From assembly GCF_001187725.1 (NCBI RefSeq), contig NZ_LGIQ01000011.1, positions 944,416-1,008,415 on the forward strand: a stretch of 64,000 bases of DNA, read 5' to 3'. The notes beneath the pieces were generated by a model. It made no database searches. It saw nothing but the letters and a program-made list of their open reading frames with translations, and was not told the DNA's origin. Positions 17,093 to 26,006 of this stretch are shown here, one piece after another. Position 1 is the stretch's first letter. Each line of letters starts with the position of its first letter. Source of the stretch: Brevibacillus reuszeri. GTDB lineage: Bacteria; Bacillota; Bacilli; Brevibacillales; Brevibacillaceae. The translations under genes and the position numbers were made by a program.

Positions 17093-18550
17093 CTAAACCT
17101 CCGTATAGGAAACCTTGGGAATTTGGCGATATCCGAATGCAACGGCTTTTACTTTCCCGTCTTCACCGCTCGTAAAGCCGATCGTCAGCTCGCTTCCATC
17201 CATGCGGGCCAAAAAGTAGTCTTCGGCGATCTGTACGAGTGGATACTTCGCTCCTTGGTCGCTTGTGAAAATAGCCGTATTGTTGACAAGTGTCAGTACA
17301 CTGTCCTCTATCGTTATGCTGATATCCATGCCTTCGCCAGAAACAAATCTGCCGACGTACTCCGTAAATCGGTTTGTCGCTGCCCGATATTCTTCATAGG
17401 TGACCAGAGGCACGTCTGCTTCTCGTCCCGCAAGCAGATTCAAGGCTGCGAAAGACAGCTTTTCTACCGGAGTACCGACTAAATTGGCGAGTGCCACTGC
17501 GGTAATCCCTCTTTCTGGAACAATAGTCAAATGAGCCGCAACTCCTTTGATTGCCCCCCCATGCTTCAAGAGCGTTGCCCCATAGTAGTTCGGCTCCACC
17601 ATCAGACCATACCCGTAATACTTTTTGTAGTTGCACTGAATATGAGGTCTTGTCATCTGCTTGACGCTTTCTTCGGAGAGAATCCGTTCCTTACCTACCA
17701 TTCCCCCTGTGCGGAAAATTTCAGCGTAGTTCAGCATGTCACGCACTGTCGAATTCAAATGCCCGGATGCAGCTACGGCTGGCCCATCCTCCCAATGTGG
17801 ATCAGGATACACCTCGGATACCCCTTGATTGTCCCTGATGTGATAAATCGTGGTTACATCTGGAAAGTGGGGCAGATCACTCAAAAGAAAGGTGCTGCTC
17901 GGCATATTTGCCGGCTCAAGAATGTGCTCTTTCACGTAGACGTCATACGGTTTTCCGCTGACTTCGGCAATAATCGCTCCGAGCAGGGAATAGCCGTCAT
18001 TGGAGTAGCTGAAATGCTGTCCGGGCGAACCCAGCAATTCATAGTCCACACGCGAAAGCACCTCGATAAACTCCTGATACGTATGAATCGGCTTCTGATC
18101 TTCACGCTTCAAAAATCGGTGAATCGGATTTGCTTCTGCTGGAAGTGTATCGAGCAAGGAATTTTTGATAGCGAGCAAATCAACAGGAAGCGGCGGAAGT
18201 CCTGCTGAATGCGTCATAAAATGATGAATCGTCATTTGCTCTGTCTTTTGACGGTCCGGGGTTCGAAACCCAGGTAAATAAGCGAGGACAGGATCATGTA
18301 TGGACAGCTTGCCTGCTTCCTGTAGCTGCATGATCGCCATGCACGTAAAGGACTTTGTGACGGATGCCAGCCCCATAACGGTATCAGGTGTAATCTCCAG
18401 CTTTTGCTCTGCATCCCGATACCCGAACCCTTTTCGATACAGACTCTTACCGTCTTGATTCACCCCGATGACGATTCCAGGTGCACGGCTCTCCTTTATC
18501 ACCTTCTCCGCGAGTTCTTCAAACGTGCTTTCCCACCCTTGTCTGTTCAT
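17093..18550 (-). CDS. Class C beta-lactamase-fold serine hydrolase (S12-like), copy 1
   Basis: A 485-residue serine hydrolase. The S-x-x-K motif is S63-V-T-K66, the Y-x-N motif Y182-S-N184, and the third motif H330-G-G. The last 100 residues form an extra beta-rich C-terminal domain as seen in D-aminopeptidases and esterases of this family. There is no signal peptide, so it should act in the cytoplasm. A close paralog (18554-20008) lies 3 bp upstream with identical motif spacing. Setting inside a peptide transporter/peptidase run suggests a peptidase, perhaps D-specific like DAP or alkaline D-peptidase; esterase activity cannot be excluded. Confidence 0.82.
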   Translation of the reverse strand: MNRQGWESTFEELAEKVIKESRAPGIVIGVNQDGKSLYRKGFGYRDAEQKLEITPDTVMGLASVTKSFTCMAIMQLQEAGKLSIHDPVLAYLPGFRTPDRQKTEQMTIHHFMTHSAGLPPLPVDLLAIKNSLLDTLPAEANPIHRFLKREDQKPIHTYQEFIEVLSRVDYELLGSPGQHFSYSNDGYSLLGAIIAEVSGKPYDVYVKEHILEPANMPSSTFLLSDLPHFPDVTTIYHIRDNQGVSEVYPDPHWEDGPAVAASGHLNSTVRDMLNYAEIFRTGGMVGKERILSEESVKQMTRPHIQCNYKKYYGYGLMVEPNYYGATLLKHGGAIKGVAAHLTIVPERGITAVALANLVGTPVEKLSFAALNLLAGREADVPLVTYEEYRAATNRFTEYVGRFVSGEGMDISITIEDSVLTLVNNTAIFTSDQGAKYPLVQIAEDYFLARMDGSELTIGFTSGEDGKVKAVAFGYRQIPKVSYTEV

Positions 18551-18553
18551 CCT

Positions 18554-20008
18554 TCACACCTCTTTCCCATCGTTTACGCTTTCATCTGTGAGCTTCACCA
18601 AGTAGAGAACACCTGCAGAGAAGCCAGATACGTTACCGCTCTCGTCTCTTTGAAACCGGATCGCTTGCTCCTCTTCATCAAGCTTCATCACGAAATAATC
18701 ATCTCCGATCGGGCGTAACGGAACCATATTACCGCCCAGAGCAAGCATTAGAGCTCCTTGCTCCATCATCACTTGCCTATCGTGGTTGGCCCCTGCTCGA
18801 TACGTCCCTGTGTACTGCCGCAGCTGCGCTTCATTGACACTACACTCCGCAGGAAATGGCACGGAGGGAGAAGCTGCCGGACGGTTCTCCAGCGAATGAA
18901 CGGCGTAGTTCAGCAGCTCGATAATAGGCGTCTCTGCCAAATTCGCCATTGCGATACCCGTTATTCCTCGCTCGGGGATCATCACCAGTTGGGATGCCAC
19001 CCCTTTAAGCCCTCCGCTATGTTCCAGTTTTGTAGCTCCGTAGTAATTCGGTGTAATGATTAATCCATAGCCATAATACTGGCCATATCCCATTTGGACA
19101 TGTGGATGCGTCATCTGCGCCACGCTCTCTTTGGAAAGAATGCGTTCCTTGCCAACCAGCCCGCCAGTACGGTATAACTCTGCATAACGCAGCATGTCAT
19201 TGACGGTAGAATTCAAATGACCGGAGGCGAGCACGACCGGGCCTTCCTCCCACTTAGGATCAGGGTATACCTCCATGCCTCCAGCCTCGTTTTTAAGTCG
19301 ATAAATTGTCGTTACTTCTTGGTAATGCTGCAAATCCTGCAAGTCGAACGAGCTATTTTGCATCCCCGCCGGTTGAAGAATATGCTCTTTGACGTACGTC
19401 TCGTAGGTCTTCCCGCTGACTCGCTCAATGATGGCGCCAAGCAGCGAATAAGCGTCATTGGAGTAGTTGAATCGGGCTCCAGGCTGACCTACTAGCTGGA
19501 AGTCAGTCCTCTTGATGACCTCCATAAAATCCTCGTACGTATGCACCCATTTCTGATCCTCTTTTTTGATTTGCTTGTGAATCGGGTGGTCCCCGTCTTC
19601 GATATTCCCATCAGGCAAGCCTTTGATTGCCAGATAATCGGTCGGCAATAGCGGCAATCCCGACGTATGGGTCATAAAGTGATGAAGCGTCATTTTCTCG
19701 GTGCAGGCTTGATCAGGCGTACGAAACTCCGGCAAATAGGTGAGCACGGGATCGTGGACCCGTAGCTTCCCTGCTTCTTGCAGCTGCATAATCGCAGCAC
19801 ACGTAAACGACTTGGTGATCGATGCTACGCCCATAACCGTATCAGGCGTGATTTCCCATTGCTTCTCTTTATCCCGATAGCCAAATCCGTGACGATAGAT
19901 GCTTTGACCGTCCTTATTCAAGCCCACATACACGCCCGGTACGCCACACTTGTCAATATGCGGTTGCGCTGCCTCTGCAAACTGCTTTTGCCATCGCTTG
20001 TTTTCCAT
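18554..20008 (-). CDS. Class C beta-lactamase-fold serine hydrolase (S12-like), copy 2
   Basis: A 484-residue paralog of the next gene. The catalytic motifs are S63-I-T-K66, Y182-S-N184 and HSGG near residue 330, at the same positions as in copy 1, which supports the ATG at 20008 (MENKRW) rather than the open frame from 20026. It too lacks a signal peptide. The two copies differ mainly in the region after the S-x-x-K domain (about 130-150) and in the C-terminal domain, which suggests different substrates after duplication. It follows the binding-protein gene by about 30 bp. Confidence 0.82.
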   Translation of the reverse strand: MENKRWQKQFAEAAQPHIDKCGVPGVYVGLNKDGQSIYRHGFGYRDKEKQWEITPDTVMGVASITKSFTCAAIMQLQEAGKLRVHDPVLTYLPEFRTPDQACTEKMTLHHFMTHTSGLPLLPTDYLAIKGLPDGNIEDGDHPIHKQIKKEDQKWVHTYEDFMEVIKRTDFQLVGQPGARFNYSNDAYSLLGAIIERVSGKTYETYVKEHILQPAGMQNSSFDLQDLQHYQEVTTIYRLKNEAGGMEVYPDPKWEEGPVVLASGHLNSTVNDMLRYAELYRTGGLVGKERILSKESVAQMTHPHVQMGYGQYYGYGLIITPNYYGATKLEHSGGLKGVASQLVMIPERGITGIAMANLAETPIIELLNYAVHSLENRPAASPSVPFPAECSVNEAQLRQYTGTYRAGANHDRQVMMEQGALMLALGGNMVPLRPIGDDYFVMKLDEEEQAIRFQRDESGNVSGFSAGVLYLVKLTDESVNDGKEV

Positions 20009-20037
20009 TCTCCATCCCCCATCCATCAGCTGATCCC

Positions 20038-21672
20038 TTACTGATTCATCCAGCTCTCTCCCAGCATGATGCCATACATCGCATCGAGCTTGACTCCGTG
20101 TACACGCTTATTCACGGCCAGGAAGGTTTTCTCTTCGGAATACGGAATCCAGTAGGCTTGCTCTACCGCAATTTTTTGGATCTCCATAAAAATTTGCTGT
20201 CTCTGAACTGGATCGACTACCGTACGGCTTTTCTCCAATAAAGCGTCCAGCTGCGGATTCTGGATGTGGGAGTGATTCAGGCCGCCGATTTGACTGGAGT
20301 GCATGAACAAATACAAAATATCAGGGTCCAGATCGGTGTAGCCCAGTACATTCAGATCAAACTGTCCCTTTGCTGACAAATCCAGCACACTGCCCAGCTC
20401 GGCGTTTTGCACCTTGATCTCCACCCCGATATCCTTCAGCATGCTTTGAATCAAAGGAATTCCTTGTGAATTCATAGCAGTTAACAGCTGCAGGCTGAGC
20501 GGCTTCCCGTCCTTTTCGCGTATGCCCCCAGCTCCTGTCTTCCAGCCAGCGTCCTCCAGGAGCTTTTTGGCTTCCTCGACATTGAATGGGTAGCCGTATG
20601 TTTCAACAGCAGGATCGTAGCCGAACATCTTCCGCGGCAGTGGACCGAAAGCACTCTCTCCTTCTCCTTGCTGGTCTGCCTGAATGATTGCTTTTTTGTT
20701 GAGTGCCATGTTTAGCGCCTGACGTACACGAAGATCTTGCAAAATCTCATTTTCCAGATTCATCTGAATGAAATTCACACCCAGCTTCGTTGCTTCCAAA
20801 ACCTCGAATTTGCCGTTACTCCTGTATTCCTTCGCTTCTTTTGCCGATATCGAAGCGATGTCGATCGATCCGCTTTCCAAGGCAGCAATCGTTGTTTGCG
20901 CATCCTTGATGAATTTGATGACGAGCTTGTCGGGCATAGGTGGTCCTTGCACTTTGGCAAAAGGCTCCGCCCATTTGTACGCTTCATTACGGACCAGCGT
21001 GATCGATTCCCCCGTCTTCCAGCTTTCGAATTTCCACGGGCCGACCCCCACTGGATTTCGCCCATATTCCTTGCCGTACTGCTCGATTGCAGCCATGGAC
21101 AAAGGCTGCGTCACATTCGGCTGAATCAGGTACGACAAGAGTGGAGCAGAAGGCTCCTTCAATTGAAGAATGAGTGTCTTCTCGTCCGGGGCAGAGATCG
21201 ATTCAATCACGCCGAGCAAGGGACCGGCTCCTGGAGAAGCCGTTTCCGGTGCCATCGCCCGTTCGTAGGTCGCTTTAAAGGAAGCAGCTGTCAGTGATGT
21301 GCCATCGTGAAAGGTGATTCCCGAGCGGATTTTAAATGTCCAGGTCTTTTGGTCATCGGAAATGCTGTACGACTCCGCCAAATACGGTTTGACCTCTTTC
21401 GTTTCAGGGTCCATGGACAAGAGCGCTCCCCCAATCAGCCTCGTCACGACCTCGCTCGCCGACATATTCGTTTTGTGTATATCAAGAGTATCCGGCTCTG
21501 CCGATAGCCCGATCGTGATCGTACCACCCAGCTTTGGTTCTCCCCCGCTCTCCGGCTGGGTGCCTCCTTGAGCCACAGGACTTGCTGACTGGCTGCAGCC
21601 GATCACCGCTAGTACAAGCAAGCAAACGAGTGCAACATACCAGATGCGCGCTCGAAATTTTTTTCTTTTCAC
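20038..21672 (-). CDS. Dipeptide/oligopeptide ABC transporter substrate-binding lipoprotein, copy 1
   Basis: A 544-residue family 5 binding protein with lipobox AVIGC (Cys26). Motifs: GLSAEPDTLDIHKTNMS, KIRSGITFHDGTSLTAASF, NPVGVGPWKFESWKTGES and VRQALNMALNKKAI. It starts with GTG behind GGGGGGAG. It is clearly paralogous to the gene upstream (21729-23369). The two binding proteins probably serve the same permease/ATPase set encoded at the head of the run (27163-30968), widening the range of peptides taken up. Confidence 0.88.
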   Translation of the reverse strand: MKRKKFRARIWYVALVCLLVLAVIGCSQSASPVAQGGTQPESGGEPKLGGTITIGLSAEPDTLDIHKTNMSASEVVTRLIGGALLSMDPETKEVKPYLAESYSISDDQKTWTFKIRSGITFHDGTSLTAASFKATYERAMAPETASPGAGPLLGVIESISAPDEKTLILQLKEPSAPLLSYLIQPNVTQPLSMAAIEQYGKEYGRNPVGVGPWKFESWKTGESITLVRNEAYKWAEPFAKVQGPPMPDKLVIKFIKDAQTTIAALESGSIDIASISAKEAKEYRSNGKFEVLEATKLGVNFIQMNLENEILQDLRVRQALNMALNKKAIIQADQQGEGESAFGPLPRKMFGYDPAVETYGYPFNVEEAKKLLEDAGWKTGAGGIREKDGKPLSLQLLTAMNSQGIPLIQSMLKDIGVEIKVQNAELGSVLDLSAKGQFDLNVLGYTDLDPDILYLFMHSSQIGGLNHSHIQNPQLDALLEKSRTVVDPVQRQQIFMEIQKIAVEQAYWIPYSEEKTFLAVNKRVHGVKLDAMYGIMLGESWMNQ

Positions 21673-21728
21673 AATGACTCCCCCCTATAAATGGCAGTGA
21701 AATCCTTTGACTTCATGCTTCACAAACG

Positions 21729-23369
21729 TCATTCGTTCACCCACATATCCTGAATGGTAAGTATCGCAAGCGGGTTCGCCTTGACTCCTTGGATCCGATT
21801 GTTGATGACCTGGAATGTTTTCGCCGAATACAGGGGAACCCAGTAAGCTTCCTCCACGACGAGCTTCTGGATAGCCGCGTATATTTTTTGCCTTTCCTGA
21901 CTGTCTGTTGTGATAGAGCCTTTTTCCAGCAGAGCGTCTAGTTCTTTATTGTTCACACGGAAAAAGTTCAAGCCGCCGATTTGGTTGGAGTGTAACAATA
22001 GCCCCAAAATATTCGGGTCTATGTCTCCGTGAGAGGTTGCCATCAAATCGAATTCACCTTTTACAGCCTGCGCATGAGCGGTGGCCATTTCGTAGCTTTG
22101 AATTTTCAGATCGATGCCAATTTCCTTCAGCATGCTTTGCACAAGCTGATCTCCTGGCTTCGGATCTTCGATGATCATGGTGAGGCTGAGCACTTTGCCA
22201 TCCTTTTCTCTGATTCCTTGCCCACCCAGCTTCCAACCAGACTCCTCCAACAAGCGAATCGCTTCTTCCTTGTTGTATTTGTAGCCATACTCCGCTACTG
22301 CTTTGTCGTAGCCAAACATGGTAGGCGGGATCGGTCCGTAGACAGGTACTCCTTCCCCCTGTAAATCAGCGATGATCAGTGCTTCCTTGTTAATCGCCAG
22401 ATTGATCGCTTTGCGTACATGGACATCTCGCAAAATCTCATTTTCCAAATTCATGCCGATAAAGCTCTCCACCGGCTGCATCCCCTCCAAAACGGTGAAT
22501 TCCTTGTCATCCTTGTACTTTTTCACGTCTTTGGCAGATACACCCGCGATGTCGATGGTTCCACTGTCCAGAGCAGCCATCAAGGTCTGATTGTCTTTGA
22601 TGAACTTGATAACGAGCTTATCCGGGCGTACAGGTCCCTGATTTTCCAAAAACGGTGCGCTCCATTTATAATCATCGTTTCGGCTCAGTGTAATGGATTC
22701 CCCGGTCTTCCAGCTCTCGAGCTTCCACGGTCCGACACCTACCGGATTTCGTCCAAAATCACTGCCGTATTTCTTCAACGCATCCATCAAAATCGGCTGT
22801 TGATACCCTCCATAAGACAAGGCACTAAGCAGAGATGCTGACGGCTCCTTTAATCGAAGAACCAGTGTAGCGTCATCAGGTGCGCCAACGGATTCGATTG
22901 CGGCCAGATCTTGTCCCGCAACTGGTGATGCCGTCTTTGGATCGATTGCTCGCTCTATACTCTGCTTGAAGACAGATGCAGTCAACGGTGTTCCATCATG
23001 AAACTTCACTCCCTGACGAAGCTTGAAAGTCACAGTCTTCCCATCCGCAGAGACCGTGTACGATTCAGCTAGATGAGGCTTCAGCTCAAAGGTGTACGGG
23101 TCGAGGATCATCAATGCTCCTCCCAGTAAGCCACCTACGAAGTTACCCGCTGACATCGTTGTTTTCTGCGGGTCTAACGTATCTGGCTCCGCTGGAAGTC
23201 CAAGTGTGATGGTTCCCCCCGTTTTTGGTGTCAGATTGGCAGTCGCTTTTGGCTGTTGCTCCACGTTCTTGGCGGATGGAGGAGTAGATGTACACCCCGC
23301 TGCAGAAAAGGCGAGTAAGCAAGCGAACAGAACGTATTTGATGCGGCGATCCAGCTGTTTTCGTAACAT
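21729..23369 (-). CDS. Dipeptide/oligopeptide ABC transporter substrate-binding lipoprotein, copy 2
   Basis: A 546-residue family 5 binding protein with lipobox FSAAGC (Cys26). I chose the ATG at 23369 (MLRKQLDRR), behind AAAGGAGG, over the open frame from 23390. Shared motifs with copy 1 include GLPAEPDTLDPQKTTMSAG, KLRQGVKFHDGTPLTASVF and NPVGVGPWKLESWKTGES. It is preceded by a 217-bp gap with a candidate operator, so it may be transcribed from its own promoter as well as from the upstream one. Confidence 0.88.
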   Translation of the reverse strand: MLRKQLDRRIKYVLFACLLAFSAAGCTSTPPSAKNVEQQPKATANLTPKTGGTITLGLPAEPDTLDPQKTTMSAGNFVGGLLGGALMILDPYTFELKPHLAESYTVSADGKTVTFKLRQGVKFHDGTPLTASVFKQSIERAIDPKTASPVAGQDLAAIESVGAPDDATLVLRLKEPSASLLSALSYGGYQQPILMDALKKYGSDFGRNPVGVGPWKLESWKTGESITLSRNDDYKWSAPFLENQGPVRPDKLVIKFIKDNQTLMAALDSGTIDIAGVSAKDVKKYKDDKEFTVLEGMQPVESFIGMNLENEILRDVHVRKAINLAINKEALIIADLQGEGVPVYGPIPPTMFGYDKAVAEYGYKYNKEEAIRLLEESGWKLGGQGIREKDGKVLSLTMIIEDPKPGDQLVQSMLKEIGIDLKIQSYEMATAHAQAVKGEFDLMATSHGDIDPNILGLLLHSNQIGGLNFFRVNNKELDALLEKGSITTDSQERQKIYAAIQKLVVEEAYWVPLYSAKTFQVINNRIQGVKANPLAILTIQDMWVNE

Positions 23370-23416
23370 TGCGTGCCTCCTTTTTGGCATTGTGATAGTG
23401 GGTAAAGCATTTGTAT

Positions 23417-23446
23417 AAACGACAATAAGTCGTCATATAGTCGCTA
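23417..23446. promoter_or_regulatory. Candidate three-half-site operator before binding-protein copy 2
   Basis: AAACGACA (23417-23424), then AGTCGTCA (23428-23435), then AGTCGCTA (23439-23446). The last two start exactly 11 bp apart. The same arrangement and orientation, in a more perfect form, lies at 31103-31131 in front of the dpp-like genes. Both face minus-strand transcription. The regulator gene at 23587 is the natural candidate to bind; this is inferred. Confidence 0.5.
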
Positions 23447-23586
23447 ATTTCATTTCTGCTTTTTGGCAAGTTAACAGGTAATGGAGAAAGAGTCGATTCG
23501 TAGATGACTACAAGTAAAATGACATGGAGCTGGTCCGAGACTGCTCCCCACTGGGAACAGCCGGGACGTTTTCATGCTCACTTTCA

Positions 23587-24915
23587 TTAACGAGAGAGTA
23601 AATGATGGTTGAAGCGATACACAGCGCGAGGACGACCTTGTTGATACGGCTGCTCCTCGCCGACCACTTCAATCACCTGATGGTCGATCAGTTTTTTTAC
23701 GGTTCGCTCTGAGCTTCGTCTGCTGATCTGAAGGTATTCGGCCAAGTCAGTCGCTGTAAACCGATTGTCCCGCCTCAGCTTTACATACTGGATCAACTTG
23801 TTAATCGTAGCGACACTCGAGCCTGACTTTTCGGCAATCTCCAGGACGGCCTTGTTTTCGCTTTTTAATTGAAAGATTTTCGCCTCGGTGTTCACTGGAC
23901 CGATGACTTCTTTTTCATCGGTTACGAGGTAAGCATTGCTTTCTTGCGTTTTTCGCGCATGATAGATCGCGATTCGCGCGTTTGCTTCCGCTTCTTTCGC
24001 TGTAAGACCGAACCCGAAGCCCATCGATACCGTGACCTTGCACAGCCGACTGACATTTTCCAATACATGGGCGATCTTGCCGTATTCCATCATCTGCTCA
24101 ATACTGCCTCTCGTCCCGTAAATAATAAATTGATCCATCCCGAGCTTTTGGATAGAGGCATCGGTCTCTTTGACCAGCTCCAGCAGCTCTTGGAGCAGGA
24201 TGATCGTGGCGTCCTGCATTTGACTTTCTGCCTGATAGCCAGCCTCCACCTGATTGATCGCAGCGATGCCCACCGCTATCTGTGAATTTTTGCTAATCTT
24301 CAGTTGACCGTACGCCACCGCTTGCTGGATGGCATCCCGAATATTTTTATCAGGAACGATGAGCGGAGCACAGGGGATATTCAGCTCACGCAGGCGCGCA
24401 TACACATAATCAACACCGGTCAGGGCAAATTTACTCTCCCCTGTTTCCCAATGCTCCCTGTGAAAACGGATGACTTGCTCGACATCAAAACTTGTTCCAC
24501 CTTCTTCGACAATCTCGCTGTAGTCGGTTACGAACCATGGTGTAGACGGAATGTCCAATTCTTCTGCTACCTTCTCGATATACGCAGCCTTTGGCATATC
24601 AATGGAAATCCGGTCCAATCCCCCCTGGACATGCAGCATCGTATGAAACAGCGAAAGTGAAATCGTGTACTCATCAGATGGAATGTACACCGCTGGCCAC
24701 TTTTTTTGTTCCGTTTTTTCTTTGGCAAAAAAGTACGGCAATGGTCCAGCAAACAGCAGTACGTCACAATCATCAATGAGGTCAAGCAAAGCCGCACTCT
24801 CTTTTGGATTTTGGTAGGTGTACGCTGTCAGATGAATATTTGCGTCTGCATGGATATTCTTTCTAATCCTTGGTACGAATTCTTCCGAAGAGATTGCCGC
24901 TATTCTTATGATCAT
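23587..24915 (-). CDS. Three-part transcriptional regulator: receptor-like N-terminus, GGDEF-like middle, winged-helix C-terminus
   Basis: A 442-residue protein I cannot assign to a named family. Residues 1-200 look like an alpha/beta receptor domain (CDVLLFAGPLPYFFA), loosely like PrpR N-terminal sensors. Residues 205-345 resemble a degenerate GGDEF or GTP cyclohydrolase III-type fold: DQFIIYGTRGSIEQM sits where GGDEF would be, and VTVSMGFGFGLTAKEAEANA matches the late GGDEF strand and helix. Residues 360-442 carry a winged HTH (FTATDLAEYLQISRRSSERT) and end in QGRPRAVYRF. A paralog is at 45966-47261. The gene lies within the peptide-catabolism run, 20 bp after the dipeptidase gene, so it likely senses a peptide or product and controls the run. 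Confidence 0.6.
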   Translation of the reverse strand: MIIRIAAISSEEFVPRIRKNIHADANIHLTAYTYQNPKESAALLDLIDDCDVLLFAGPLPYFFAKEKTEQKKWPAVYIPSDEYTISLSLFHTMLHVQGGLDRISIDMPKAAYIEKVAEELDIPSTPWFVTDYSEIVEEGGTSFDVEQVIRFHREHWETGESKFALTGVDYVYARLRELNIPCAPLIVPDKNIRDAIQQAVAYGQLKISKNSQIAVGIAAINQVEAGYQAESQMQDATIILLQELLELVKETDASIQKLGMDQFIIYGTRGSIEQMMEYGKIAHVLENVSRLCKVTVSMGFGFGLTAKEAEANARIAIYHARKTQESNAYLVTDEKEVIGPVNTEAKIFQLKSENKAVLEIAEKSGSSVATINKLIQYVKLRRDNRFTATDLAEYLQISRRSSERTVKKLIDHQVIEVVGEEQPYQQGRPRAVYRFNHHLLSR

Positions 24916-24935
24916 CGTTCATTCCCTTTTCCTGC

Positions 24936-25937
24936 TTATTTCCAGACTTCCTTATATACCCGAATGAAATTTTTACCCATAATCAGCTGGGTGGCTTCAT
25001 CTGTATACCCTCTCTTGGCAAGAGCACTGACAATCTCGGGAACCTGGATGTGTCCCTTTACGACATCAAAATCTTTGCGTGCTGCCTCTGTTATGGCAAC
25101 TGGCGATTCATACTTCATGAATGGCTCGATAATATCCAGACCGATTCCGATGTGCTCTACCCCAACGAGAGCAGCGATGTGGTCCACATGGTTCAGCAGA
25201 TGCTCCAGATCAGATTCGTCGTCACGATCAGCAACAAAAATATTGACGCCATTGATCCCGATCACACCATTGATAGAGGCAATTGCCTTGATCTGCTCAT
25301 CCGTCAGATTGCGCATCGAGCTGGCTAGTGAACGGCAGTTGGAATGGGAAGCGATGATCGGTTTTTTAGCAATCTCCATAACATCCCAGAAGCCTTCATC
25401 ATTTAGATGGCTGACATCGATGATCATCCCCATCGCTTCCGCCGCTTCGACCAGCTGCACGCCAAACTCGGTAATGCCTCCCTTTTTCCCTTCACGCACC
25501 GGAGAAAAGTGGCTGCCGTCTCCCACGAAGTTGCGCCTGCTCCAAACGAGTCCCATAAAACGCACGCCCAGCTCATAAAAAATACGGAGCATACTCAGAT
25601 CGTTGTACAGCGGATCGGCCCCTTCCAGAGAGAGGACAAAGCCGACTTTCCCTGCCTTCCTGGCGGTTTCGATATCGTCCACGCTTTTACATACCATGAT
25701 TTTGTCCGGTGCCTCTTCTGCCTCAGCGTGCAGTGCGCTGATTTGCTGGAGCGCCTTGCGCAGCCCCATCTCCGGCAAAAATTTGCTGTCGATATACACA
25801 GCTGCGACAATGGTTTGCACCCCGCCTGCCAAAAAGCCAGGCAAATACTCCGATACAATGACGTTTTTTCTCCCGTATTCCCGCTGGATAGCCACATCCA
25901 TCAGCAAATCAAAATGAGCGTCAATGATATTTGTCAT
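24936..25937 (-). CDS. Membrane-dipeptidase family protein (renal dipeptidase-like, peptidase M19)
   Basis: A 333-residue cytoplasmic zinc dipeptidase. Metal ligands are in place: His8 and Asp10 (DAHFD), the bridging Glu105 (SLEGADPL), His177 (DVSHLND) and His198 (IIASHSNCR), with Asp268 in GIGLDII. The M19 family hydrolyses dipeptides, often those with a C-terminal D-residue. It sits between an M29 aminopeptidase and the regulator in the peptide run, which fits breakdown of imported dipeptides. The ATG follows AAGGAGAGGG. Confidence 0.9.
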   Translation of the reverse strand: MTNIIDAHFDLLMDVAIQREYGRKNVIVSEYLPGFLAGGVQTIVAAVYIDSKFLPEMGLRKALQQISALHAEAEEAPDKIMVCKSVDDIETARKAGKVGFVLSLEGADPLYNDLSMLRIFYELGVRFMGLVWSRRNFVGDGSHFSPVREGKKGGITEFGVQLVEAAEAMGMIIDVSHLNDEGFWDVMEIAKKPIIASHSNCRSLASSMRNLTDEQIKAIASINGVIGINGVNIFVADRDDESDLEHLLNHVDHIAALVGVEHIGIGLDIIEPFMKYESPVAITEAARKDFDVVKGHIQVPEIVSALAKRGYTDEATQLIMGKNFIRVYKEVWK

Positions 25938-26006
25938 ACGCCGTGTCCCTCTCCTTTTCCATGATTGGTTTCTCTATTTATAAAACCCGCTTTCACTTCC
26001 GTAGTT

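Noticed and set aside
20737..21297. 186-codon plus-strand frame opposite a binding protein gene
   Set aside because: Antisense shadow; no ribosome binding site and no family resemblance.
24706..25578. 290-codon plus-strand frame opposite the dipeptidase
   Set aside because: Serine/proline/arginine-rich antisense shadow of a gene with clear active-site motifs.
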